Of a stretch of DNA of 40,909 nucleotides, positions 33,306-40,909 are shown in pieces. The notes beneath the pieces were generated by a model. That model had not been told where the DNA came from. It saw only the letters and a program-made list of their open reading frames with translations, and did not search any database. A program made the translations under genes and the position numbers. Numbering within the stretch: position 1 is the stretch's first letter; each line of letters opens with the position of its first letter. The DNA is from Trueperaceae bacterium (GTDB lineage: Bacteria; Deinococcota; Deinococci; Deinococcales; Trueperaceae), in the NCBI GenBank assembly GCA_020431825.1, contig JAGQHN010000039.1, positions 1 to 40,909 on the forward strand. Direction: 5' to 3'.

Positions 33306-34726
33306 TGTTAGGTCTTTGGATGTTTGCTGCCGCCGTGATACTTCTGCTCATTGGTTACCCGGTTGCCTTTAGTCTCGGCGGCACAGCAGTTATTTTTACC
33401 CTTTTAGGTAGCGATTTGCTCCCCAATATGGGCGTGCCTCTACCCTGGGCACCGTTGTTTGACCTGGACCCCGATTTGCCTTTTAGAGTTGCCCGGCTAA
33501 ATGCCCTGCCCTCTCGCATTTTCAACATTATGGGTAACTACACCCTGGTTGCCGTACCCTTTTTTGTCTTTATGGGTGTGATGCTCGAGAAATCAGGGCT
33601 GGCCGAAGATTTGCTCGAGACTATGGGCATACTCTTTGGTCGCTTACGAGGTGGCCTGGCGCTTAGCGTTGTAGCGGTAGGTGCCCTTTTGGCAGCGTCA
33701 ACAGGTGTTGTAGGCGCCTCGGTTGTCACTATGGGTGTCTTGGCGCTGCCTGTTATGCTCAAATACAACTATGACAAAGGTTTAGCTACAGGTGTGGTCG
33801 CCTCGTCAGGCACACTGGGGCAAATCATTCCCCCGAGCATCGTTCTGGTTATTCTGGGCGACCAGATTGGTGTCGATGTCGGCAGTTTATTTTTAGCCTC
33901 CTTTATTCCTGGGTTTATGCTGGCAGGGCTATTTATGGTCTGGGTTATTTTTGTCGCCATTACCCAGCCAAAAGCAGCACCTGCGCTACCCGCTGAAGCG
34001 CGAACCCTCAGCGGTGTGCAGCTGTTCTTGCGCGTTATCAAAAACCTTATTCCGCCGCTCTTTTTGATTGTGCTGGTTTTAGGCACCATTCTTATTGGGC
34101 TGGCGACGCCAACCGAAGCTGGCGCCATGGGCGCGATTGGCGCCATGATTCTAGCAGCCATAAACCGCCGCCTAAACCTGAAAAACCTGATTGCTACCAT
34201 GGACCAAACGGTCAAGTTAACCAGTATGGTATTCACCATCTTGATTGGTGCGACATTCTTTAGTTTTGTTTTTGGTCAACTTGGTGGAGCCCATGTGGTT
34301 GATAACTTCTTGCTCAATTTGCCAGGTGGCTTTTATGGCTTTATCTTCTTTACCATGCTGGTCATTTTCCTGCTGGGCTTTTTCATTGACTTTATTGAGA
34401 TTACCTTTATCGTAGTGCCACTTATTGCACCAATTGCCAAGCAGTATCTGGCGACTGTTTATGGTGTAGATATGGAACACACCATGATGATCTGGTTTGG
34501 CGTGCTCATTGCCATGAACCTACAGGCGTCCTTCCTAACGCCCCCTTTTGGGTTTGCGCTTTTTTACCTGAAAGGGGTTGCCCCGCCAAGCATTAAAACC
34601 ACAGATATCTATAGGGGTATTATTCCTTTTATTGCCATTCAGCTCATAGCCTTACTCCTTATCATCTTCTTTCCTAGCATCGTTACCTTTTTGCCTAGCT
34701 GGGCTGCCAGTTTGTCAAGTAACTAG
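33305..34726 (+). CDS. TRAP transporter large permease subunit (DctM-like)
   Basis: Seen: 473 residues with about 12 hydrophobic segments; conserved landmarks are FFVFMGVMLEKSGLAEDLLE, ASTGVVGASVVTMGVLALP, GTLGQIIPPSIVLVILGDQ, TPTEAGAMGAIGAMI and QASFLTPPFGFALFYLKGV. The insert after the first helix (WAPLFDLDPDLPFRVARLNA) marks the mannitol/chloroaromatic-type subfamily. Known: DctM forms the ion-coupled channel. A substrate-binding protein (DctP) is not in the window, though it is normally encoded beside these genes. GGAGGG sits upstream of the ATG, within the DctQ end. A strong terminator follows. Confidence 0.93.
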   Translation: MLGLWMFAAAVILLLIGYPVAFSLGGTAVIFTLLGSDLLPNMGVPLPWAPLFDLDPDLPFRVARLNALPSRIFNIMGNYTLVAVPFFVFMGVMLEKSGLAEDLLETMGILFGRLRGGLALSVVAVGALLAASTGVVGASVVTMGVLALPVMLKYNYDKGLATGVVASSGTLGQIIPPSIVLVILGDQIGVDVGSLFLASFIPGFMLAGLFMVWVIFVAITQPKAAPALPAEARTLSGVQLFLRVIKNLIPPLFLIVLVLGTILIGLATPTEAGAMGAIGAMILAAINRRLNLKNLIATMDQTVKLTSMVFTILIGATFFSFVFGQLGGAHVVDNFLLNLPGGFYGFIFFTMLVIFLLGFFIDFIEITFIVVPLIAPIAKQYLATVYGVDMEHTMMIWFGVLIAMNLQASFLTPPFGFALFYLKGVAPPSIKTTDIYRGIIPFIAIQLIALLLIIFFPSIVTFLPSWAASLSSN

Positions 34727-34732
34727 ATTGCT

Positions 34733-34764
34733 AACTGCCGAACTTTTTGCTCGGCAGTTTTTTT
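34733..34764 (+). terminator. Intrinsic terminator of the TRAP genes
   Basis: AACTGCCGA (34733-34741) and TCGGCAGTT (34751-34759) are perfect 9-bp complements around a 9-nt loop, followed by a run of T residues. Confidence 0.93.
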
Positions 34765-34810
34765 AATTCTGCCCAGTTTGCTAAACTAGAGTTTACAAAA
34801 AGATTAAGCT

Positions 34811-35368
34811 ATGATTCTTCTTAAAGATTTGCCTATTATTTTGGCCTTATTTGCTTTTGCCTTTGGCAGCCTGGGGTTATTGGCGGCCCAGTTTAACAGG
34901 CTTCAGCAAGCAATACCCAATTTGCGGAGAAACAGCTATCTTTATCTCTTAAGTGGCCTTTTACTAACCCTTGGCATACTGATTAAAGGCTACCTCGAGC
35001 CTCAGGAACCCTTAAACTACGAGCTGGAACTCTTATCTGAACCTGCTGACAACTTTCTGTCTAACTTGGTCATAACCGATGATGAAAGCGCTATTAGTGT
35101 CAATATTATTCCCATTCTTACGCTCAAACTTTCTTTTATAAGAGTTGAACTAATAAGCGACCCTCCTCAGGCAGATGTCTTTGTGGAAGGCAAACTCCGG
35201 GGTCAAACCCCCTTAAAATTAATTATTCCTAAAAACCAAACGGTTCGCTATCAGGTGTCAGCAGCACCTAATCCAGAACTTGGACTGCGCTATGAAAGTT
35301 TTAGCTCGAGTTTTAAGGAAGTAGAGAATAAAGAAATCAGCGTCTGGTTGAACCGCATTACCCAATAG
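34811..35368 (+). CDS. PEGA-domain membrane protein
   Basis: Seen: 185 residues. Two hydrophobic segments at about 9-26 and 42-60 are followed by a region that carries a PEGA domain at about 116-160: VELISDPPQADVFVEGKLRGQTPLKLIIP. Known: PEGA domains are short beta modules found in surface-layer and periplasmic proteins. Inference: it is anchored with the PEGA part outside the cytoplasmic membrane. It stands alone, and its stop lies at the base of a strong hairpin. TAAGCT just before the ATG may be part of a -10 box, but it is too close to be convincing. Confidence 0.78.
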   Translation: MILLKDLPIILALFAFAFGSLGLLAAQFNRLQQAIPNLRRNSYLYLLSGLLLTLGILIKGYLEPQEPLNYELELLSEPADNFLSNLVITDDESAISVNIIPILTLKLSFIRVELISDPPQADVFVEGKLRGQTPLKLIIPKNQTVRYQVSAAPNPELGLRYESFSSSFKEVENKEISVWLNRITQ

Positions 35369-35419
35369 AAAGAGCACGCTCGCCGCCCCATCCCTCTCGC
35401 GGTTGCGAGCGTGTCTTTC
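35368..35419 (+). terminator. Long-stem hairpin after the PEGA gene
   Basis: GAAAGA plus CACGCTCGC (35368-35383) pairs with GCGAGCGTG plus TCTTTC (35405-35419), with a single bulged G and a 21-nt C-rich loop. No pure T-run follows. A second set of arms, GAAAGAGC (35423-35430) and GCTCTTTC (35460-35467), can compete for the same pairing. Confidence 0.6.
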
Positions 35420-35644
35420 CTTGAAAGAGCCGTCCGGCACTTGTATGTGCATCTGCCCTGCTCTTTCACCTAAGAATAGAATAGCCGACTTTCCCAATTC
35501 TTACAGACCTGTTCTATACCACTTATGAAGGCTCGGCTAAAGGCATTTTGCTCTCTAAACCAGCCTTGATTGACTCGAGGCCCAAAACTAGCTTGACAGA
35601 ACTAAGCAGCGTCCTTTAAACTCATTAGCGCTATTAGCTACTGA
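35369..35644. other. Gene-free stretch between PEGA gene and tRNA-Gln
   Basis: No supported protein gene. It contains the long-stem hairpin, the competing second pair of arms, an internal GCAC/GTGC hairpin (35437-35440, 35447-35450), a CTCGAG at 35574-35579 and the tRNA promoter. Leftward ORFs here are shadows of the structured region. Confidence 0.5.
35593..35622 (+). promoter_or_regulatory. Promoter of tRNA-Gln
   Basis: TTGACA (35593-35598) and TAAACT (35617-35622) are 18 nt apart, placing the transcription start about 15 nt upstream of the tRNA. Confidence 0.75.
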
Positions 35645-35718
35645 TGGCCCATCGTCTAATGGCAGGACAAGTGATTTTGGATCACTCGGTCGGGGTTCGA
35701 GTCCCTGTGGGCCAGCCA
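35645..35718 (+). tRNA. tRNA-Gln (anticodon TTG)
   Basis: All arms fold: acceptor TGGCCCA with TGGGCCA, anticodon stem AGTGA/TCACT with loop TTTTGGA giving anticodon TTG (reads CAA, and CAG by wobble), and T-arm CGGGG-TTCGAGT-CCCTG. Discriminator G and the terminal CCA are encoded. The gene stands alone with its own promoter and terminator. Confidence 0.97.
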
Positions 35719-35723
35719 AAGAA

Positions 35724-35753
35724 AGCCTCGTGTCAGACGAGGTTTTTCTTTTT
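35724..35753 (+). terminator. Terminator of tRNA-Gln
   Basis: CCTCGT and ACGAGG pair around GTCAG, followed by TTTTTCTTTTT. It lies only 6-8 nt after the tRNA 3' end. Confidence 0.93.
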
Positions 35754-35840
35754 GTTGCTCACCAGCTCTTAGTAAACAGTACCGATTAACGTGGATGGCG
35801 TACAATCGGGTCTTTTTCCAATCTTTAAACTTGAGACAAT

Positions 35841-37628
35841 TTGGACGAATCAGTTTCCTCTCAAGTTGTGGTATTTGGCACCCTTGCTGGTTGTTTGGTT
35901 CTATTCATTACAAGCTTTATTCGATACGACCTGGTAGCCATGTCTGCTCTGCTTTTTCTTACGTTTTGGGGCATCATACCTAGTGAAAAGAGTTTTAGCG
36001 GCTTTGCAAATCCGGCAGTGATTACTGTCGTGGCTGTTCTCATTTTGAGCAAAGCGCTTGAAAATGCCGGTCTTGTTTCTTTAATAGGCAGCTGGGTTGC
36101 TAAAGTGGGTCAGAGGCCTATGCTTCAGGTAGCCGTCCTCACCTCCCTGGTCGCTTTTTTATCTGCATTCATTAACAATGTCGGGGCCTTGGCTCTACTC
36201 ATGCCAGTTGCCATACAGCTAGCTCGTAAATCGAAACGCTCACCCTCTTATCTGCTTATGCCAATGGCTTTTGGCTCCCTATTAGGAGGAATGACCACCT
36301 TGATTGGCACGCCACCCAATCTCATAATTTCAGACTTCCGGCGTCAGACAGGCGGCACATCGTTTAGCATGTTTGACTTCAGCCCAGTAGGATTAGGGAT
36401 AGCACTTTTGGGAATAGTTTTTATTTCGCTATTTGGCTGGCGCCTGGTACCAAAACGGCAAAGCGGAGCAGACAAAAACAATCTCTTTAACATCGAAGAT
36501 TATTTGAGTGAGGTCATTGTTCCAGATGACTCTGAGTGGGTAGATCAGCAGCTTATTCAGCTTATGGACAAACAGGACGAGCTATTGGTTTTAGCCTTAC
36601 TTCGAGGCAAATCCAAATTTAGCGCACCAAGTCCCTATCTAACTTTAAAAGGTGGCGACATTCTGATTTTAAGGGCAGACTCAGAATCCCTGAGTCAGTT
36701 TGTTGAGCAGCATAAGCTCGTTCTTAGTGGTGATAAAGAATTACCCCAAGACACCTTAAACTTTGATGAGGTTTCCGTTATTGAAGCTGTGGTTACCCGC
36801 TTCTCTCCAGCGGAAAAACGTACGGCTCGAGACCTGAATCTAAGAACCCGCTTCAGCAGCAACTTACTGGCTATCGCTCGCCGGGGTCAAACTTTTCAGC
36901 GTCGTTTAAGCGATGAAAAACTTCGAGTGGGTGATGTACTGCTCTTACAGATGCCTCATGAAGCCAGGGCTGACATTTTAAACTCTTTAGGATTACTACC
37001 TTTAGCCGAACGAGATCTCAAACTGGCCAAACCTCGCCGCCTTATCTTTACCCTGGTGATTTTTATTGCGGCTCTTTGCCTGTCAGCATTTGGCATTTTC
37101 CCATCAGCAGTAACGTTTAGCGGGGCTGCTCTGCTCCTGGTTTTAAGTCCTGTGATTAGCCTGCGGGAAGCGTACGCTGCCATAGATTGGAGCATTGTGG
37201 TGTTGCTTGGTGCCATGATTCCTGTCGGTGAGGCACTCGAGACTACGGGAGGCGCCCAGCGTATTGCAGAGTTTTTATTGGCTTCTACCTCTGCCCTTTC
37301 GCCTACAATAATTCTGGGTTTGGTTTTACTTATGGCAATGTTTCTCTCTGATGTCATCAATAATGCTGCCGCGGCGATTGTTATGGCTCCCATCGGTATA
37401 AGCCTGGCTAATGGTCTTGGTGTTTCAGCCGATGCCTTTTTGCTGGCTATTGCTATTGGCGCATCCTGCGCCTTTCTAACCCCCATTGGACACCAAAGCA
37501 ATACGCTGGTCATGGGACCAGGCGGCTACCGCTTTGGTGACTATTGGCGCATGGGCTTGGTGCTCGAGCTACTTATCTTGCTGGCAGCCATCCCATTACT
37601 CCGATTTTTCTGGCCCTTTGACGTCTAA
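35841..37628 (+). CDS. SLC13/DASS-type permease with two RCK_C (TrkA-C) domains
   Basis: Seen: 595 residues. Membrane helices flank two soluble TrkA-C domains at about 213-290 and 311-382. The N-terminal half has FSGFANPAVITVVAVLILSKAL and AFINNVGALALLMPVAIQLA and GTPPNLIISDFR; the C-terminal half has NNAAAAIVMAPIGISLA and LTPIGHQSNTLVMGPGGYRFGDY. Known: such proteins are sodium-coupled importers of sulfate, dicarboxylates or similar anions, and TrkA-C domains bind ligands that gate transport. The start is TTG at 35841, placed where the family begins; TAAACT nearby ends about 9 nt upstream. No ribosome-binding site is evident, so the start has some doubt. Confidence 0.88.
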   Translation: MDESVSSQVVVFGTLAGCLVLFITSFIRYDLVAMSALLFLTFWGIIPSEKSFSGFANPAVITVVAVLILSKALENAGLVSLIGSWVAKVGQRPMLQVAVLTSLVAFLSAFINNVGALALLMPVAIQLARKSKRSPSYLLMPMAFGSLLGGMTTLIGTPPNLIISDFRRQTGGTSFSMFDFSPVGLGIALLGIVFISLFGWRLVPKRQSGADKNNLFNIEDYLSEVIVPDDSEWVDQQLIQLMDKQDELLVLALLRGKSKFSAPSPYLTLKGGDILILRADSESLSQFVEQHKLVLSGDKELPQDTLNFDEVSVIEAVVTRFSPAEKRTARDLNLRTRFSSNLLAIARRGQTFQRRLSDEKLRVGDVLLLQMPHEARADILNSLGLLPLAERDLKLAKPRRLIFTLVIFIAALCLSAFGIFPSAVTFSGAALLLVLSPVISLREAYAAIDWSIVVLLGAMIPVGEALETTGGAQRIAEFLLASTSALSPTIILGLVLLMAMFLSDVINNAAAAIVMAPIGISLANGLGVSADAFLLAIAIGASCAFLTPIGHQSNTLVMGPGGYRFGDYWRMGLVLELLILLAAIPLLRFFWPFDV

Positions 37629-37732
37629 AAACGCATAAAACTTTGACATTCTCTTCATTTAGCCTGTTACAAAAAGGTAATGGGACAAGGCTCCTTTTGT
37701 AAGCGCCCAAAACATGAGATACTAGTTTTACT

Positions 37733-40633
37733 ATGATGCAAGCAGCTTCTCAGGATTCGCCTATCATCACGCCTAGCCTATTAGATCAGGTTGCCAATGA
37801 GCTTAAGTGGAAAATTCAGGGCGAAGTACGCTTTGATAGCCGTGCTAAAGCCCTTTATGCAACAGACGCCAGCCCTTACGAAATTATGCCTTTGGGCGTA
37901 GTTCTACCGAAAACGATTGAAGACATTAAGCATGTGGTTGATATAGCCAATAAATACCGGCTTGCTGTTTTGCCCAGAGGCGGCGGCACCAGTCTGGCAG
38001 GACAAACCGTAGGCGAAGCCATTGTGCTGGATGTATCAAAATACCTAACCCAGATTTTAGATTTTAATCCTGAGGAGCGCTGGGTCAAGGTGCAACCTGG
38101 CGTTGTCAGAGATGAGCTTAATCAGTTTTTAGCCCCGCACAGCCTGCAATTTACCCCGGATATCTCAACTACCAACCGCGCCAATGTTGGTGGCATGGTT
38201 GCCAATAATAGCGCTGGTACTCGCAGCATCAAATATGGCAAAACCGTTGACGCGGTTATCAGTATGACCGTAATGTTTGCCGATGGCAGCATCGCTGAAT
38301 TAAAAGCGCTAAATAACACTGAGCTTAAGCAAAAACTCGAGCTAAAAACCCTCGAGGGCAAAATCTACCGCACCGTTCACAAAATCGTTACGGAGCATAA
38401 AGACGAAATTGAAGCGCGTTTTCCCAAGGTCATGCGCCGTGTGGGTGGTTACAATCTGGATGAGTTTACTCAGGGGCAAGCATTTAACCTTGCCAAACTG
38501 GTGTCAGGGTCAGAAGGTACGCTGGCGATTATTCTAAATGTAACCCTGAGACTCGAGCCTGTTCCCAAATACCGCATGCTCTCGCTGCTGCACTACAAAA
38601 CCCTCAATGATTCTTTAAGATCTGTCAAATATATTAACGAGCATAATCCCTCTGCAGTAGAAATCTTTGATGACGAGCTATTTAAACTCGGCCTGGCCAA
38701 TCCTAATCTTTCTCCTATGCTCGGCTGGCTTAACGGTATGCCTGAAGCCGTGCTGATGGTCGAGTTTGACGGCACAACCGCAGAAGAGATGGAAGCTGGC
38801 TTTAACAGTATGATGGCCGATGAGCGCATCAGCAACCTGGCCTATCACAATTATGTTGCCAGAGAAGCCGCCAAGCAATTTGAAGTGCTCGAGTTCCGCC
38901 GGGCAGGTCTGGGCATTTACTCTACGGTCAAGGGTAAACTTAAACCAACAGCCTTTATTGAGGATGCAGCCATCCCACCCGAGCATCTTGCTAACTACAT
39001 CCCAGAGGTTAAAGCTGTTTGTGAGAAATACAATGTCCCTGTGGTTTTCTATGGTCACGCCTCAGTTGGCGTGATTCACTCGAGACCCCTGCTTGATCTG
39101 AAAACAGCAGAAGGGGTAAAAACCTACGAAAATGTGAGCCGTGATGTTTTTGAACTCGTCAAAAAATATGGTGGTTCCTGGAGCGGTGAACATGGTGACG
39201 GCCTGATTCGCTCCTATCAAAACCAAAACCTCTTTGGCGACATCATCTATCAGGATTTTCAAACTATTAAATCGACCTTTGACCCTAAGAACCTGATGAA
39301 CCCTGGAAAGATTGTCGATAGCCCACCTATGACTGAAAATCTGCGCTACGGTGATGGTTATCCTAATCCCGAACTGGAAACTTATTTTGATTTTTCAGAT
39401 GATGGGGGTTATCTGGGTGCCATTGAAATGTGTACAGGTGTAGGCGCATGCCGCAAAACTACCACCGGAACCATGTGCCCCAGCTATATGGCTACCCGTG
39501 ACGAAGACCACTCGACCAGAGGACGCGCTAACATTTTGCGAGAAGCCATGAACGGCCGTTTGCCGGGCGGACTAACCAGCCAAGAAGTGTACGACGTTTT
39601 AGATCTTTGCCTCGAGTGTAAAGCCTGCAAAGCCGAATGCCCCAGCCAGGTAGATATGGCCAAAATCAAGTATGAGTTTTTGCAGCAGTACTATGACAAA
39701 CACGGCACCCCCCTTGGAGTAAAAGCCTTTGCCTATGCCTTCAAAACCAGTCCTTTAGGCAATGCGCTGGCGCCTCTCGCTAACCGAGTTCTGCCCATTT
39801 CGCCCTTTCGCTGGATGCTGGAAAAGACCTTAAATGTAGATAAACGCCGCGTTATGCCGAGCTACGCCAAAGAAGGCTTTGGCAAATTTATCAAAAACCA
39901 TAAGGCCAGCACTACTGCTAACAAAGCCAAGGTTGCCCTCTTTACCGATACCTGGACGATGTACCATGAACCCGAAGTTGGTATTGCCGCAACCAAGGTG
40001 CTCGAGCACCTTGGCTACAGCGTAGAATTTATCAATTATCAGTGCTGTGGTCGCACCCTTATCTCTAAAGGCTTACTTAAAGACGCCAAAAAACAGGCCG
40101 AGAAAAATGTCAAAACGCTCAGTTCCTATGTTGAGCAGGGCATTCCGGTAGTTGGTTTAGAGCCCTCCTGTGTGAGTGCTTTTCAAGATGATTACCGCGA
40201 TCTTATCCCTGGTGAAAAAACCAGCGCTGTCGCCGATCATGTCAAAATGATTGACCAGTTTTTAGCCAAAGAATGGACCCAGGGCAAGCTCGAGCCCAGC
40301 AAAAGCTTTAAGAAAAGCAAGCAGCCTGTCATGCTGCACGGTCACTGTCAACAGCGCGCCATCATGGGTACTAACCAAACCAAAGCTGTCCTTGGCTGGA
40401 CGAGTGAACAAGTACAGGAAGTAGACTCAGGTTGCTGCGGCATGGCAGGTTCGTTTGGCTATAGCCACTATGATGTCTCCATGCAAATCGGTGAGCGCCG
40501 CCTCTTTCCTGCCGTGCGCGAACATGCTGGTGAAGTGGCTGCTTGCGGGTTTAGCTGCCGTCACCAGATTAAGGATGGTACCCAAAGAGAGTCCAAGCAT
40601 GTGATTGAACTCCTGGCAGAAGCAATTCCTTAG
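37733..40633 (+). CDS. Fused FAD-linked dehydrogenase / 4Fe-4S / CCG-domain protein
   Basis: Seen: 966 residues. The FAD-binding PCMH part carries PRGGGTSLAGQTVG (81-94) and NVGGMVANNSAGTRSIKYGK. The FAD oxidase C-terminal domain has GHASVGVIHSRP and SGEHGDGLIR. Ferredoxin-like clusters use Cys567, Cys573, Cys582 and Cys626, Cys629, Cys632, Cys636. Two CCG modules follow (Cys771-Cys772, Cys901-Cys902), as in GlpC/LutA. Known: this architecture (like YdiJ or D-lactate/2-hydroxyacid dehydrogenases) oxidises a D-2-hydroxy acid and passes electrons to the quinone pool. The substrate is not settled. Two ATG codons begin it (37733, 37736); TAGTTT nearby ends 7 nt before the second. Confidence 0.9.
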   Translation: MMQAASQDSPIITPSLLDQVANELKWKIQGEVRFDSRAKALYATDASPYEIMPLGVVLPKTIEDIKHVVDIANKYRLAVLPRGGGTSLAGQTVGEAIVLDVSKYLTQILDFNPEERWVKVQPGVVRDELNQFLAPHSLQFTPDISTTNRANVGGMVANNSAGTRSIKYGKTVDAVISMTVMFADGSIAELKALNNTELKQKLELKTLEGKIYRTVHKIVTEHKDEIEARFPKVMRRVGGYNLDEFTQGQAFNLAKLVSGSEGTLAIILNVTLRLEPVPKYRMLSLLHYKTLNDSLRSVKYINEHNPSAVEIFDDELFKLGLANPNLSPMLGWLNGMPEAVLMVEFDGTTAEEMEAGFNSMMADERISNLAYHNYVAREAAKQFEVLEFRRAGLGIYSTVKGKLKPTAFIEDAAIPPEHLANYIPEVKAVCEKYNVPVVFYGHASVGVIHSRPLLDLKTAEGVKTYENVSRDVFELVKKYGGSWSGEHGDGLIRSYQNQNLFGDIIYQDFQTIKSTFDPKNLMNPGKIVDSPPMTENLRYGDGYPNPELETYFDFSDDGGYLGAIEMCTGVGACRKTTTGTMCPSYMATRDEDHSTRGRANILREAMNGRLPGGLTSQEVYDVLDLCLECKACKAECPSQVDMAKIKYEFLQQYYDKHGTPLGVKAFAYAFKTSPLGNALAPLANRVLPISPFRWMLEKTLNVDKRRVMPSYAKEGFGKFIKNHKASTTANKAKVALFTDTWTMYHEPEVGIAATKVLEHLGYSVEFINYQCCGRTLISKGLLKDAKKQAEKNVKTLSSYVEQGIPVVGLEPSCVSAFQDDYRDLIPGEKTSAVADHVKMIDQFLAKEWTQGKLEPSKSFKKSKQPVMLHGHCQQRAIMGTNQTKAVLGWTSEQVQEVDSGCCGMAGSFGYSHYDVSMQIGERRLFPAVREHAGEVAACGFSCRHQIKDGTQRESKHVIELLAEAIP

Positions 40634-40642
40634 CCAAAGCAT

Positions 40643-40683
40643 TTTCTAGAATTTATTTTTCTTTCTAGAAAGTCTGCTAGACT
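40643..40683 (+). promoter_or_regulatory. Paired palindromic operators and -10 box of the vapB-like gene
   Basis: Two copies of the palindrome TTCTAGAA (40644-40651 and 40663-40670) have centres 19 bp apart. The -10 box TAGACT (40678-40683) ends 5 nt before the ATG. The layout suits self-repression by a ribbon-helix-helix or AbrB-type antitoxin. Confidence 0.6.
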
Positions 40684-40688
40684 GAGTC

Positions 40689-40907
40689 ATGAAGCAATTT
40701 AGCATCAAAAATGATCAGGCATCTGAGCTTTTAGATAAGCCAACAAAACTTACAGGTCAGGGCAAAACGGAAACAGTTATAAAAGCACTCGAGCTGTACG
40801 AGTCTAGCTTATCTAAACGTAAGGACATTGAGCCGACTTTCCGCCCCCCCCTTTGACATAATTCAGGAATGAGTCATGGCAAGCTAGGGTATGAAGGAAA
40901 GATATAA
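40689..40907 (+). pseudogene. VapB-like antitoxin gene with in-frame stop
   Basis: Seen: the frame opens MKQFSIKNDQASELLDKPTK and TGQGKTETVIKALELYESSL, matching Rv0623-type VapB antitoxins. TGA at 40854-40856 ends it after 55 codons, just past a run of eight C residues. The same frame continues after the TGA to a plausible VapB tail (GKLGYEGKI, stop at 40905-40907), so 72 codons would be restored by one base change. A toxin gene, if present, would lie beyond the window edge. An assembly error at the C-run is possible. Confidence 0.55.
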
Positions 40908-40909
40908 GA

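Noticed and set aside
35258..35497. A 79-codon ORF on the leftward strand
   Set aside because: It overlaps the PEGA gene end and the structured hairpin region; its length follows from the hairpins rather than coding.

Overview
The window most likely comes from the chromosome of a Deinococcota (Deinococcus-Thermus) bacterium with unusually balanced base composition. That is an inference from several features. There is a SARP-like/TPR regulator without an ATPase domain next to a subtilisin-like lipoprotein. A CsaB-type pyruvyl transferase sits in an operon with mltG and ruvX (CsaB pyruvylates the S-layer-anchoring wall polymer in Thermus). DUF2277 and DUF4342 proteins are present. Many genes carry a TANNNT -10 box only 5-8 nt from the start codon, as in the leaderless genes of Deinococcus. 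No rRNA, CRISPR array, prophage or intact insertion sequence was seen. Most of the window is ordinary core chromosome.

Layout. 0.3-2.5 kb: trhO (tRNA hydroxylation) and an 8-oxoguanine deaminase. 2.5-6 kb: a secreted TIM-barrel-like protein of unknown function, lemA, an HtpX-like membrane protease and a DinB-like protein. 6.4-11.6 kb: mostly small single-gene units, namely DUF4342, tdk, coaD, a small membrane protein, meaB, recX, a cupin, DUF2277 and a metallophosphoesterase. 11.8-14.5 kb: alaS, whose leader holds two hairpins and a terminator-like T-run. 14.7-23.5 kb: a cluster of envelope genes, comprising a lipoprotein of six DUF5666-like repeats, a SARP-like TPR regulator, a subtilisin-like lipoprotein, a secreted DUF7282-CHRD-DUF7282 protein, and an ECF sigma factor with its RskA-type anti-sigma factor. 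23.7-25.5 kb: an MFS permease and a flavin reductase. 25.7-29.3 kb: the csaB-HAD-ruvX-mltG wall/housekeeping operon. 29.3-32.4 kb: an NAD-dependent epimerase, a MocR regulator and a divergent LysE exporter. 32.7-34.7 kb: TRAP transporter membrane subunits without a binding protein. 34.8-37.6 kb: a PEGA protein, tRNA-Gln(UUG) and an SLC13-type permease. 37.7-40.6 kb: a large FAD/Fe-S dehydrogenase. The window ends in a VapB-like antitoxin gene interrupted by an in-frame stop.

The two signals most worth following are window-wide. First, the palindrome CTCGAG occurs about 105 times by hand count, against roughly 9-10 expected, in genes and between them. Second, TANNNT boxes immediately upstream of start codons are frequent. 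More local signals are the attenuator-like alaS leader, a 15-bp tandem repeat that encodes a possible leader peptide before the flavin reductase, the SigK/RskA-like pair beside a duplicated-domain secreted protein, and several long-stem hairpins in gene-free stretches.
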